A DNA stretch of 40,190 bases from an uncultured Bacillota bacterium (GCA_948907985.1 CAQWMM010000011.1:5001-45190); one strand, 5' to 3'; counted from the first letter of the stretch, positions 16,598 through 24,426 are shown. Notes: generated by a model not told the origin, from the letters alone. Made by a program: numbers and translations.

Positions 16598-16927
16598 CTA
16601 TACCTCAACCAAATTATCTTTAATACCGCCTTTGACAAGTCTAATTCCTTTATCACTTAATATGGCTTCTAATTCGTAATGTTGCCAATCTGCCAAATTA
16701 GCATTAACCCGACTGTCAATATCTCGCAGTTCAATATATCCAGCTCTGGCTAAAAAGTTTATCGACTCAACAAGTCCAGCCTCATCAACGCCCTGTGTTT
16801 TTAATACACGCTGCATTTCTACAAGCTTATGATAATCGTGATTTAATATATTTAACAGACGGACGATTTTGCCATTATTCTCAACAAAAGCAGCATTATC
16901 CAATTTTTGCAAATCAATTTTATTCAT
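16598..16927 (-). CDS. Mu gp26-like protein (VpaChn25_0724 family)
   Basis: 109 residues, mostly helical with a winged-helix appearance (IVRLLNILNHDYHKLVEMQRV ... SINFLARAGYIELRDID ... LSDKGIRLVKG). It holds the place and length of gp26 in Mu-like phages, between gp25 (DUF2730) and gp27. The function is not known. The fold pattern suggests nucleic-acid binding, which is inference only. Confidence 0.78.
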   Translation of the reverse strand: MNKIDLQKLDNAAFVENNGKIVRLLNILNHDYHKLVEMQRVLKTQGVDEAGLVESINFLARAGYIELRDIDSRVNANLADWQHYELEAILSDKGIRLVKGGIKDNLVEV

Positions 16928-16932
16928 TATGT

Positions 16933-17331
16933 TTACCCCCTGTTATTCATCAAAATTTCCAGCACTCTATCTATTTTGTTTTCAGTGCTGTCCAGTTTAC
17001 GTTCAGTTTTGGCCTGTTCGCGAAAAAAATCTTCCTTGGTCAGATAATTTTCGGTAATCTTCTTGATGTCGGCTCTAACCTCATCAAAGGCTTTGTTATG
17101 CACATTTCGCGGCGTATAGTCCTTTTTTATCTGTTCAATATCCTTTAAAGCTTTATCGTGAGCCTTATCATAGTCGGCCTTTTTTACCATATTGCTATCT
17201 ATGTTTTGGATTTTGGCAGCCATCTCGTCAATGCGTCCGAACAGAGAGCGTTTGAGCAAATACTCTGCCAGAGCCATAAGCACGCCCAGCAATAAAACAG
17301 CCAGCCACCAGGTTGCGTTATCAAATAACAT
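16933..17331 (-). CDS. Mu gp25-like membrane-anchored coiled-coil protein (DUF2730)
   Basis: 132 residues from the ATG at 17331, chosen because GGAGG lies eight bases upstream; another in-frame ATG lies 15 bp earlier. One N-terminal membrane segment (WWLAVLLLGVLMALAEYLL) is followed by a long charged coiled coil. This is the DUF2730 plan, and it is the first gene after the Mor-type control region, as gp25 is near the start of late genes in Mu relatives. The role is unknown. Confidence 0.8.
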   Translation of the reverse strand: MLFDNATWWLAVLLLGVLMALAEYLLKRSLFGRIDEMAAKIQNIDSNMVKKADYDKAHDKALKDIEQIKKDYTPRNVHNKAFDEVRADIKKITENYLTKEDFFREQAKTERKLDSTENKIDRVLEILMNNRG

Positions 17332-17359
17332 CTCTAAAACCTCCATAAATAAAAAAGTA

Positions 17360-17394
17360 GGGTACAGTGATAAAAATTTCTTATCACCATACCC
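17360..17394 (-). promoter_or_regulatory. Dyad 1 of putative Mor-controlled late promoter
   Basis: GGGTA..GTGATAA paired with TTATCAC..TACCC, centred near 17377, lies upstream of the gp25-like gene. It shares GGTACA(G/A)TGATAA with dyad 2. TATAAG- and TATGGT-like hexamers on the minus strand could serve as -10 elements. Mor-family activators bind imperfect dyads just upstream of the promoter they activate. Confidence 0.55.
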
Positions 17395-17433
17395 TTATAC
17401 GGAAAACGAAAACTTTTTAACGATTTTTATGAG

Positions 17434-17463
17434 GTACAATGATAACTTTTGCTATCATTATAC
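17434..17463 (-). promoter_or_regulatory. Dyad 2 of putative Mor-controlled late promoter
   Basis: GTACAATGATA pairs with TATCATTATAC (one mismatch) around an 8-nt centre near 17448, about 71 bp from dyad 1 and related to it in sequence. It lies between the Mor gene and the gp25-like gene, exactly where the Mor target is expected. Confidence 0.55.
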
Positions 17464-17515
17464 ATAAAATTTGCGAACTAAAATAATAAACTACTTTAGG
17501 AAAACACTTTACTTT

Positions 17516-17842
17516 TTAGCTGCTGTTCAGAAAATCAAATATGCTCATTTGGCCTGGCAATACTCTGGCAGTATTACTATTGACGGTTTCGCCCAGAATA
17601 TTGCGTATCCATATTTCGGTTAGACCATATTTAACCGCCAGACTTTTAATATTTCGCCCATTATATTCCTGGCGGATTTTCTCATTGCGGACGCTGCGCC
17701 CAAACGCCTCCGGCTTGGGAATATAAATATTTGTGCCGCCGAACACCTGCACCAGTTTGGCAAAATTATCTAAACCAATAAGCTCGGCCAGCTGCTGCTG
17801 TTCCTCGTTGAGATCGTCCGGCTGGATAATAAAATCCCTCAT
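17516..17842 (-). CDS. mor: Mor-family middle transcription activator
   Basis: 108 residues. IGLDNFAKLVQVFGGTNIYIPK and the helix-turn-helix NIKSLAVKYGLTEIWIRNIL are diagnostic of the Mor/C family of Mu. The ATG overlaps the gemA-like stop as ATGA, so it is translated with it at the end of the early operon. In Mu, Mor dimers activate the middle promoter. The two dyads just downstream are the obvious targets. Confidence 0.9.
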   Translation of the reverse strand: MRDFIIQPDDLNEEQQQLAELIGLDNFAKLVQVFGGTNIYIPKPEAFGRSVRNEKIRQEYNGRNIKSLAVKYGLTEIWIRNILGETVNSNTARVLPGQMSIFDFLNSS

Positions 17843-18336
17843 AGCCCAGCCCCTGCCTTTTGCGCCGTCTTTTCCGCGCTCTTAACATAGCCCTTTAGCG
17901 TTTCCAGCAGTTTGGTTCCGGCCTTAAAATCCACCCAGGCAAAAGGATTTTGCGGCCTGGCCTCCACGTCCAGTTCCTTTTTGATGATGCTGCACAGACG
18001 CTCGCCCAGCGGCCTGTTGTTCGGCTCAGCGTCCAAATCTCTCAGCTTATACATCAGCGCCCAAACTTTGCGCTGCTGGTCGGCGGTAATGCCGCCGGCC
18101 ACTTCCGGGTGTCCTTTGGTTTTGCCGGAGCGTTTTGGCTTTTCTGTTTGCCGCTTTTGCAGAGCAACTATAACGGCCTCGCCCTCGGCAGCGGTCAGCT
18201 CTTTAATGGAGCTTTTGCCGGTTTTGGCCGCCACAAAAGCGTGCAGCTCATCATCGGCATTACCTCTCTCCAATATGCCAAGGGCATTGCCCAAAGCGTA
18301 AATTGTCCTAATCTGTCTGGCGTTTATGGCAGCCAT
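17839..18336 (-). CDS. gemA: GemA-like protein (DUF1018/gp16)
   Basis: 165 residues. NARQIRTIYALGNALGI at the start and the repeat-like DQQRKVWALMYKLRDL near the middle are characteristic of the GemA/DUF1018 family. A strong GGAGGTGG site precedes the ATG. In Mu, GemA modulates host gene expression and acts with Mor, whose gene it overlaps here as in Mu. Confidence 0.9.
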   Translation of the reverse strand: MAAINARQIRTIYALGNALGILERGNADDELHAFVAAKTGKSSIKELTAAEGEAVIVALQKRQTEKPKRSGKTKGHPEVAGGITADQQRKVWALMYKLRDLDAEPNNRPLGERLCSIIKKELDVEARPQNPFAWVDFKAGTKLLETLKGYVKSAEKTAQKAGAGL

Positions 18337-18350
18337 TTTCCACCTCCTGC

Positions 18351-19001
18351 CTAATTCTCCATTTCTATGCCTACCTTGAGGCTTTCATCCACAATAACGG
18401 CGGAGCGGATAATCTCGATGGCCTCCTGCACAGAGCCGCTCCAGCCGCCGGCTTTAAGCACCTGACAAAGCCATTCCCAGCCGATAACCTCAGCAGCCAA
18501 ATAGGCACAGTCTTCGGCCTGCCGCTCTTCCAGCCCGGCCACCTGCATCAGCGCCGCCGTATCCTTTTCCCAGCGGCCTTTAAGCTTTTTCTTCAGCGTG
18601 GCCTGAATTTTGGCGTCGCTGCTTATGCCCTGAATAAGTTCTTCCAGACGTCCCTCGGTGTAATTGCCCTGGAATACCATAGCCAACAGCCGCTTGCAAG
18701 GCTCTGTCAGCGTGATTTTAACCTCTTGCTTAACAAAATCCCCGGCCACATTACCCAAAACCTCATTAAGCATAGTAACGGATATTGGTTTAACGCTGTT
18801 CGCCATTTGCACCACCACCCGGTTCTGTCTGCTGCCCCAATAGACTGCGCTTTTGCGTTTGGTATCCTTGAGGTCGGCCATGGCCTGCTTTTCAAACCTC
18901 GCTTTTAAGGCTTCCAAACAGTCTTTAATAGCCGTTTGTTGTCTGGTCAGTTCGGCGTACTCGTCAACCATCTCTCGCAAATGCAAAGCTGTATTGCTCA
19001 T
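18351..19001 (-). CDS. Early phage protein of unknown function, N-terminal coiled coil
   Basis: 216 residues. The first ~50 form a likely coiled coil (YAELTRQQTAIKDCLEALKARFEK). A beta-rich segment (NRVVVQMANSVKPISVTML) follows, then a helical C-terminus. The place in the early operon, between MuB and GemA genes, is where Mu relatives encode DUF3164 or Gam-type proteins. The sequence does not clearly match either by eye. Its ATG overlaps the upstream stop (TAATG). Confidence 0.65.
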   Translation of the reverse strand: MSNTALHLREMVDEYAELTRQQTAIKDCLEALKARFEKQAMADLKDTKRKSAVYWGSRQNRVVVQMANSVKPISVTMLNEVLGNVAGDFVKQEVKITLTEPCKRLLAMVFQGNYTEGRLEELIQGISSDAKIQATLKKKLKGRWEKDTAALMQVAGLEERQAEDCAYLAAEVIGWEWLCQVLKAGGWSGSVQEAIEIIRSAVIVDESLKVGIEMEN

Positions 19002-19249
19002 TAATCCACCTCCCTGCTAAATGCCGCGGCGCATTCCCGGCAGAGCGTCAGCCCCTTGTGGGTTGTAACGTCCTCGGCGCTGCCGCACAAATGGCAGCTT
19101 GGCGTGTGCTTGCAAAGCCGCAGGCTGCCGTCCGCCTCCGGCGTAATTTCCAGCGCCACGCCGGGCAGCATTCCCAACTCCTGCCGAATTTGCCGGGGCA
19201 GGGTAATGCCGCCGCTTTTTGTGATTTTCTTAAAGCTTACATCAACCAA
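19001..19249 (-). CDS. AbrB/SpoVT-type DNA-binding protein fused to a CxxC zinc motif
   Basis: 82 residues from a TTG start with GGAGG eight bases upstream. Residues 1-45 (FKKITKSGGITLPRQIRQELGM) are a clear AbrB swapped-hairpin domain. Residues 50-76 contain CKHTPSCHLCGSAEDV and LCREC, a two-CxxC zinc ribbon. The combination in so short a protein suggests a transition-state-type regulator that may bind DNA through both parts. Its own extended -10 promoter lies upstream. Confidence 0.8.
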   Translation of the reverse strand: MVDVSFKKITKSGGITLPRQIRQELGMLPGVALEITPEADGSLRLCKHTPSCHLCGSAEDVTTHKGLTLCRECAAAFSREVD

Positions 19250-19284
19250 TTATATCGCCTCCTTATGTTTTGGCCTCGCTCTGC

Positions 19285-19293
19285 ATTATACCA
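19285..19293 (-). promoter_or_regulatory. Extended -10 promoter before the AbrB-like gene
   Basis: On the minus strand TGGTATAAT is a perfect extended -10 element (TGnTATAAT). No good -35 is seen. It would start transcription about 30 bp before the TTG start, giving an internal early transcript. Confidence 0.5.
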
Positions 19294-19356
19294 GGCTTGC
19301 GACTGGCCTCCGCCAAACGCCGGAGGGCTGCATTAAGGCCGGGGCTAAACCCCGGT

Positions 19357-19521
19357 TTAATTTTTGTTTCTGCCGAACAGGTTGGCGCCCAACCAAACGC
19401 CCAGCAGAGTAGCGCCGATAAACAGCGGCAGCACAATTCGCTCTGCGCTGGCCAGCAGGCCGGCGGCCAAACCAATCTCAAAACAGGGAGCCATTTTGCT
19501 TAAAAAATTTTTCACTTCCAT
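19357..19521 (-). CDS. Small membrane protein (54 residues)
   Basis: ATG at 19521 is preceded by AAAGGAGGGTTACAA, a very strong ribosome binding site. The product MEVKNFLSKMAPCFEIGLAA... is 54 residues long, with one or two hydrophobic stretches (GLAAGLLASA and IVLPLFIGATLLGVWLGA) and a basic end (GRNKN). It lies in the early operon after MuB. No family was recognised. A holin-like or superinfection role is possible but unsupported. CCGGGG/CCCCGG and CCTCCG/CGGAGG hairpins follow its stop. Confidence 0.72.
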   Translation of the reverse strand: MEVKNFLSKMAPCFEIGLAAGLLASAERIVLPLFIGATLLGVWLGANLFGRNKN

Positions 19522-19534
19522 TTGTAACCCTCCT

Positions 19535-20491
19535 TTATATTATGCCAATACCCATACTTCTTGCCATACCGTAAAGGCCTTTGTAGCTTATATCCGCATT
19601 GTTTACGGCGTTATTATACAAATTTACCGCTCCCCTGACGCCCCACTTGGAGTGGCAGACGCTGTGCAAAAATTTCAGTTCTTCTTTGGCGTTATCTTCG
19701 GCCAGCTTGGGGAAAAGCGCCTGCACGTCATTTTTGCTTACCTTTTGCGTGCTGTACCGCCTGTTCATCCGAATGCGGCTGAACAGCTGGGCAAATTGCG
19801 CCTCCTGCTTGCCCACCATTCGGCTGTAAACCTCGGTGTTGCCGATAAGGCAAATGCCGGTGCCTTTCTGGCCGGTCAGGCTGTTGGGATCGGACAGCGT
19901 CCGGATTTCCTCCAAAGCGTTTAATTTCAAATGCTGCGCCTCATCAATGATGATAACCCGGTTCGTACCCTCCAGCTTCTCACGAATAGCCAGCAGCAGT
20001 TCAAGCTTGCTGCGGCTCTCCGGCACTCTTAACGCCCTTGCCAGCAGTTTCAAAATGTTGCCAAGCGTGCCGCTGGCCGGCGTGGCCTGAATATATACCG
20101 CCGCCGTGGGGTTCTCCCTCACAAACTTTTCCGCCCCCTTGGTTTTGCCAATCCCGGCATCGCCGTGCAAAATAACCATACCGCGCTCCATTTGGCAGTA
20201 GCTTATAGCATTGTAAACGTCCTCAGATATGGAGGTAGGTATATATTCAAGTACCGGCAGATAAGGGGCGGCCTTGGCGGCCTGCTCCTGAGCGGCGTTT
20301 TCCACCCTCAAAAATTCCTCGATTTTATGCTCCAGCGCGCCAATGTCGCCGTCATACTGACTGCGCCGCCAGCAGGATAAGGCGGTCTGGCTGATATTGA
20401 TTTTAGGCGCTAATTTGGCCTGGCTGATATGGCTGGCGTCAATGTAGCTTTCCAGCTGTTTTTGCAGCTCCTGATTATATGTTTTCTCCAT
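19535..20491 (-). CDS. MuB-like transposition ATPase
   Basis: 318 residues from the ATG at 20491, chosen for GGAGG eight bases upstream. An N-terminal helix-turn-helix (about residues 20-45, ISQAKLAPKINISQTALSCW) precedes an AAA+ domain with Walker A GDAGIGKT (110-117) and Walker B VIIIDEAQH (179-187). MuB is 312 residues with the same plan. MuB binds target DNA, activates MuA and gives target immunity. It overlaps the MuA stop, as expected for an A-B pair. Confidence 0.93.
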   Translation of the reverse strand: MEKTYNQELQKQLESYIDASHISQAKLAPKINISQTALSCWRRSQYDGDIGALEHKIEEFLRVENAAQEQAAKAAPYLPVLEYIPTSISEDVYNAISYCQMERGMVILHGDAGIGKTKGAEKFVRENPTAAVYIQATPASGTLGNILKLLARALRVPESRSKLELLLAIREKLEGTNRVIIIDEAQHLKLNALEEIRTLSDPNSLTGQKGTGICLIGNTEVYSRMVGKQEAQFAQLFSRIRMNRRYSTQKVSKNDVQALFPKLAEDNAKEELKFLHSVCHSKWGVRGAVNLYNNAVNNADISYKGLYGMARSMGIGII

Positions 20492-22448
20492 TCTCGTTTC
20501 CTCCATTTCTTAACTTGGCGTTTCTGGCCATCCGGCTTAAATCCGGCGTATAATCATCACCGATTGCTTTAAGCAGCGGCTCTTCATTCGGCCTTTGCAG
20601 GGCGATAATTTTCGGCTCCGGCAGGGGATTTTCGGCTCTGGCCTGCTTATTCCGCCCGGCCTCGCTCAAAACCAGCTCCAGCGCGGTGCGGCTGTTTATG
20701 CCCGGCAAAACGCTGCTTTGCATTGCTGCCTTGGTTATTTTGGCCATATTGCGAGTTATCCGCATAGCGGCCTGAACTTCTTCCTTAGTGGCTTCGTGGC
20801 TCAATACCGCCGTATTATCCGTGGGGACGGTCATTATATAGCGGTCTTCAAGGTCATAAACTCTGACCTCGGCCAAATTCTCCGGGTCATAGCGGAAATA
20901 TACTGTCTGGCCTAAATAGTTAAATACTAAATCGTCGTTCCAGTAATCTATTCGGGCTCCGCCTATATCCAAATGCACGCCGCGCCGTCCCACCTTTTGC
21001 GGTCTGGCGCTGCGCATTAACATCAGCGCCAGTTCCTCGGCGGAGGTGGTACGCTTTTCCAGCAGGTTTTCCTGATATACCTGCATTCGGGGCTTGCCCC
21101 GGTCTGCCGCCACCGCGCCGCCATATGGAGCCTCGTTAAAATAATGCTCCAGCAATTCCTCAACTATGGCAGTCAGCTCGGCGTCCGTGGCAATACCGCC
21201 CTTTTTCAGCACCTTTTTCAGCCGCTCCGGCCTCTCTACCACATTGCCGCCGGTGTAGGTTTCAAACAGCCGGGAAAGGTGGTCTTTTACGTCCCGAAAA
21301 CGCCGCTCAATGATTTTGGCCTTGGCGTTCCTGACTATGGCGTTAGTCATTTTAATGCCCAGCCGGGTAAATACCGGCGGCGGATTGTACTGTTCGCCGT
21401 TCTTAGCTTTCTTTTGGCGGTGGCCGAGGCCGCCGATGTCAAAGGTCAAAAACTCGCGGCCATTATCCACATAAATATTTTTGGGTATGCCATATTTAAT
21501 GATGCCTTTGCGCAGGGCTATTAAAGTAGCCTGACTGCTGGGGTTCAGTGTTACATAGCAGCCGGTAAATATGCCGCCTCTGGCGTCAAAAAAGGCTGTT
21601 AAATACAGGCGGTGGTTTTTGCCGTTTTCGTCCTGCGAGATAATATCGAACGTGTGATTGTCGGCAATCCACCAATCGTTGCTCTGCATATCCTCATAGG
21701 TTCGGCGGATATATGGCGCGCAGCGGTCGCTGAATGCTTTTTCGCCCTCGCGTCCCAGCGTTTTGACCGCCGCCAACACGTCGCTTTTGACGTGCCGGGA
21801 AAATGTGGTGTAGCAGGGTATATCCGCCACCAGTTCCGGCTGTTCATGCTGCGCCCACATTTTGGTGTATTCCCAGCATTTTTTTATTGGGTGCTGGGCT
21901 TCATCCAGATAAAAGCTTAAAAACGCCTGCCAGATAACCTCCGGAATACTTGACTTGCCTTTGCGGCTTTTGCCGCGTTTGTCTAATAGCCCCGATAAAT
22001 TTTTGTTGCGCAAAGCCCTTTGTTTGCGGTATAATATATCTGTTGAGAAAAGTTTCTCCGGGTAGGCTTTAGCACACAGGCACACATATTTTTCGTCTGC
22101 CTGGGCTTTGCTTCCTTTAGTGTAATTTTCCCGATATTGCCGCCACTCGCTCAAAGTGTCCAGCCAGAACTGGATTTCTTCGCGTTCATCCGCGCTGAAG
22201 TTGTCCATTGTTTGCGGATCTTCATTTTCGGGCATATCTGCCGGTGGTATCTTAATCTGATTTTGCGCCAGATATTTTCGCTGAAGTTCCGGGCTTAATC
22301 CGCTCAGCGGAAAAACAAACATCGGACGGTTTTTTTCATTTAATAGCTTTTGTGTAGGCAATTTGCCCTCTTTGGCCAATCGTTTAATGTGCCGTTCTGA
22401 CAAATCTAGTAAGTTAGCAATATCTGGCACTTTTAACAAGGTTTTCAT
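20475..22448 (-). CDS. MuA-like DDE transposase
   Basis: 657 residues from the ATG at 22448, which has AGGGGTGG upstream; a longer in-frame start would run into the neighbouring gene. The N-terminal helix-turn-helix (VPDIANLLDLSERHIKRLAKEGKL) is followed by the rve core with Asp263 (WIADNH), Asp328 (YVDNG) and Glu381 (IIERRF). These spacings are close to the D269, D336, E392 of MuA (663 residues). A C-terminal beta-barrel/Mu-transposase C domain follows. It integrates and replicates the phage by transposition. The ends it would act on include the repeats near 24300-24426. Confidence 0.95.
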   Translation of the reverse strand: MKTLLKVPDIANLLDLSERHIKRLAKEGKLPTQKLLNEKNRPMFVFPLSGLSPELQRKYLAQNQIKIPPADMPENEDPQTMDNFSADEREEIQFWLDTLSEWRQYRENYTKGSKAQADEKYVCLCAKAYPEKLFSTDILYRKQRALRNKNLSGLLDKRGKSRKGKSSIPEVIWQAFLSFYLDEAQHPIKKCWEYTKMWAQHEQPELVADIPCYTTFSRHVKSDVLAAVKTLGREGEKAFSDRCAPYIRRTYEDMQSNDWWIADNHTFDIISQDENGKNHRLYLTAFFDARGGIFTGCYVTLNPSSQATLIALRKGIIKYGIPKNIYVDNGREFLTFDIGGLGHRQKKAKNGEQYNPPPVFTRLGIKMTNAIVRNAKAKIIERRFRDVKDHLSRLFETYTGGNVVERPERLKKVLKKGGIATDAELTAIVEELLEHYFNEAPYGGAVAADRGKPRMQVYQENLLEKRTTSAEELALMLMRSARPQKVGRRGVHLDIGGARIDYWNDDLVFNYLGQTVYFRYDPENLAEVRVYDLEDRYIMTVPTDNTAVLSHEATKEEVQAAMRITRNMAKITKAAMQSSVLPGINSRTALELVLSEAGRNKQARAENPLPEPKIIALQRPNEEPLLKAIGDDYTPDLSRMARNAKLRNGGNENGENI

Positions 22449-22524
22449 AAATCCACCCCTTTTGGCCTGCCTCATCAGTACATGGCGGCCAGCTCCATGC
22501 AGACGCCCCAAAGGGCGTTTCGGC

Positions 22525-22758
22525 TTAGTTTTCAATTTCTTCGGCGGTGCAAAACTCAAATGACGGGTACCCTTGGAGACGAGATATTTTTTGCAGCAAG
22601 CTATATAAATAACCATTTGGGGTTGGATTTACAAACTCGCTTTCTGTTCCTTTGTCTAAAAGGTCATCGGCTATATTATCCAACATGGATAACTCAAAAC
22701 AATTTTCTGTGTTTTCGGTTTTGTTGTTCATACGATAGGTTATTAGAAGCTTTTTCAT
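22525..22758 (-). CDS. Small early phage protein, unknown
   Basis: 77 residues with AAGGAGGACAACGA before the ATG. It is acidic and helical (NTENCFELSMLDNIADDLLDKG ... FCTAEEIEN). No motif or family was recognised. It lies in the early operon between the Cro-like gene and MuA. Confidence 0.65.
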   Translation of the reverse strand: MKKLLITYRMNNKTENTENCFELSMLDNIADDLLDKGTESEFVNPTPNGYLYSLLQKISRLQGYPSFEFCTAEEIEN

Positions 22759-22777
22759 TTCGTTGTCCTCCTTGTTT

Positions 22778-23104
22778 TTAGCTGGCCATATTAATTCGGT
22801 TTTGCAGGTCTATCCTCTGGCAGTAAAAGGCTAAATCGTGCAAGGGATGAATGCTATGCTCTGCGGTTTGTATAACCTCCAGGCTGTGCAAATCCCAGGT
22901 TTGGCTTAAATGAAACTGCTCATAATTGCCGCTGTTCACAATGTAGCCGTTGAGTAAGGCAATCTCGGCTCTGGTTAAATCCTTAAAGAGCCAGGAGTGG
23001 ATTTCATCAGTTTCAAGCTCGTCCACTTTTTCAATAAGCCCCAGAAAAATCTGGTAATTTTCGCCGTATGCTGTTTTCGGTTTTTTTGCTGTTCTGTGTT
23101 TCAT
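22778..23104 (-). CDS. Early phage protein of unknown function
   Basis: 108 residues from the ATG at 23104, which follows TATAGGAGTGAAAAA; an upstream alternative start lacks a site. It begins with a basic segment (MKHRTAKKPKTAYG) and then is acidic and helical (FLGLIEKVDELETDEIHSW). It has no recognised family. It is the second early gene, after the Cro/Ner-like regulator. Confidence 0.65.
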   Translation of the reverse strand: MKHRTAKKPKTAYGENYQIFLGLIEKVDELETDEIHSWLFKDLTRAEIALLNGYIVNSGNYEQFHLSQTWDLHSLEVIQTAEHSIHPLHDLAFYCQRIDLQNRINMAS

Positions 23105-23145
23105 TTTTTCACTCCTATATAAGTAAATAGTATTAAAACAATTTG

Positions 23146-23367
23146 TTATGCGCTGCGCTCCGGCACGCTGCAAATATCTTCAACGTTGCAACCAAGCACT
23201 CGCGCTATTTCTCTGGCTCGCAGGTGATTTATTTTTTTGCTTTCACCAGTTTCTATACGATAGATAGAATTGCCAGCTAACCCTGCTTCTAAGGAAAGTT
23301 GTTTTTGTGAAAGTTTAAGTGCTTCCCTGCGTTTTTTTATTTCAGTACTACGAGGAATGATTAACAT
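23146..23367 (-). CDS. Cro/Ner-like XRE regulator, first early gene
   Basis: 73 residues. EIKKRREALKLSQKQLSLEAGLAGNSIYRIETG is an HTH_3/XRE DNA-binding domain, with little else in the protein. GGGGGGT precedes the ATG. It is divergent from the repressor gene and first after the early promoter, the place of ner in Mu or cro in lambda. It probably turns down the repressor and early promoters. Confidence 0.85.
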   Translation of the reverse strand: MLIIPRSTEIKKRREALKLSQKQLSLEAGLAGNSIYRIETGESKKINHLRAREIARVLGCNVEDICSVPERSA

Positions 23368-23414
23368 TTTTTACCCCCCTCTTTTTTTTGTTTCCGTTTG
23401 TATATCTTGCTATA

Positions 23415-23443
23415 ATTATATCATTTCCATATGGATACGTCAA
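23415..23443 (-). promoter_or_regulatory. Early promoter (Pe) with CCATATGG palindrome in the spacer
   Basis: On the minus strand TTGACG, a 17-bp spacer and TATAAT form a near-consensus sigma-A promoter for the early operon. The spacer carries the palindrome CCATATGG, a likely repressor or Ner operator since binding there would block RNA polymerase. Confidence 0.85.
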
Positions 23444-23464
23444 GCATTTTTTTATGATTCAACC

Positions 23465-23493
23465 TTTACATTTGTATATTTTAATATTATACT
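23465..23493 (+). promoter_or_regulatory. Repressor promoter (Pc)
   Basis: TTTACA, a 17-bp spacer and TATACT on the plus strand lie about 25 bp before the repressor start and face away from Pe. The two promoters form the lysis-lysogeny switch. Confidence 0.75.
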
Positions 23494-23517
23494 TATTTCC
23501 TATGGAGGAATAATAAT

Positions 23518-24111
23518 ATGGAAAAAACTATAATTGGACAACGCATTCAAGAATTGCGTAAAGCACAAGGTTTAACCCAAACTCAACTAGCTCAAAAAAT
23601 TGGTATAAGTATGGCTGCTGTTAGAAATTATGAAAACGGATTAAGAGAGCCAAACTCTAAAGCCATGGTTGCACTAGAGGAATATTTTAATGTTAGCGGA
23701 GCCTATTTGCGTGGTGAAACTAATAAAAAAAGAACCAAGACAGAACAAGAACACGTTCAATCAATGATACAAACAAGCAAAGAAGAACTATCAGGTTTCC
23801 TAAAAAGAATTGAAACGGCAATCAGAGCCGTATCTGATGATGAAACAGCCTATACAGATGGCGTTTTGTCAGAATTTCTTCATACCTTAAATATGAAAAA
23901 CACAAACAATAGAGCAGCGGCCTTATTTTTGTTTCATTTGTCCGCCTACATATCAAATACTTTTTTTTCTGTTTATGACTCTGTTTATAATGAAGGGTTA
24001 TCCAAAGAAGAGCGAATTGAAAAAGCCACAAATATAGCCACTGAATATTTTAATGGCTCTCTTGAGCGTATAAAAAAAATATTGTTACAAAAAACTGACA
24101 ATATTGTTTAG
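23518..24111 (+). CDS. Phage repressor, XRE family (c-like)
   Basis: 197 residues with TATGGAGGAA before the ATG. Residues 5-60 (IGQRIQELRKAQGLTQTQLAQKIGISMAAVRNYENG) are a canonical XRE helix-turn-helix. The C-terminal 120 residues are helical, without the LexA/S24 protease motifs, so RecA-triggered self-cleavage is not expected. It is the only plus-strand gene of region 1 and lies next to the prophage left end, as c does in Mu. AT content is higher than in the late genes. Confidence 0.88.
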   Translation: MEKTIIGQRIQELRKAQGLTQTQLAQKIGISMAAVRNYENGLREPNSKAMVALEEYFNVSGAYLRGETNKKRTKTEQEHVQSMIQTSKEELSGFLKRIETAIRAVSDDETAYTDGVLSEFLHTLNMKNTNNRAAALFLFHLSAYISNTFFSVYDSVYNEGLSKEERIEKATNIATEYFNGSLERIKKILLQKTDNIV

Positions 24112-24114
24112 ATT

Positions 24115-24253
24115 TTAATGGGACATTTTCTAGTATGCAGTTAATTTTTAATGGGACACGAGATAAGCAAAACATTAAGTACAATACAGCCAAAAGCCGC
24201 TATTTATCTTAATAGGACGCATGTCCCATTAAAACTGCGAAAATGTCCCATTA
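24115..24253. repeat. Inverted array of four TTAATGGGACA motifs after the repressor
   Basis: Direct copies of TTAATGGGACA at 24115 and 24148 face inverted copies TGTCCCATTA at 24222 and 24244. The outer copies share TAATGGGACATTTTC, and each pair is joined by a GCAGTT core, so the arms form a 139-bp interrupted inverted repeat that begins 3 bp after the repressor stop. It may be a relic of an insertion sequence or MITE, or a binding array for a phage protein. No gene lies between 24112 and 24617. Confidence 0.8.
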
Positions 24254-24296
24254 GACTAACCGGATGAATAAAAAAATAATTGCTTATTTTAGGTTT

Positions 24297-24426
24297 CTTA
24301 AAAGGTTTCTGAAAGGTTGTTGTAAAATCGTTCAAGGCCGCTATTGGCGGCGTTTGGGCAGTATTTAGGCTTTGCTAATAATTTGCCGGTTTGAAAGGTT
24401 TTGAAAGGTAAAAACGATTGAATACA
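24297..24426. repeat. Probable prophage left end with MuA-type binding repeats
   Basis: Two related sites, 24297-24335 and 24389-24425, each hold paired GGTTT-n-GAAA half repeats followed by TAAAA-n-CG-n-T. Read inward (minus strand) the second begins TGTATTCAATCG, and Mu-family ends start with 5'-TG. This places the left terminus at about 24426, just outside the repressor gene as in Mu. The other end is outside the window, so a target duplication cannot be checked. Confidence 0.55.

Noticed and set aside
19339..19355. CCGGGG/CCCCGG hairpin as a rightward terminator
   Set aside because: The T-rich tail is on the plus-strand side, where no gene is transcribed; the T-rich part is simply the end of the small membrane protein gene.
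22449..22616. N-terminal 56-residue extension of the MuA transposase
   Set aside because: It overlaps the well-supported gene at 22525, lacks a ribosome binding site, and the extra residues are basic and unlike MuA; ATG 22448 has a good site and gives the family length.
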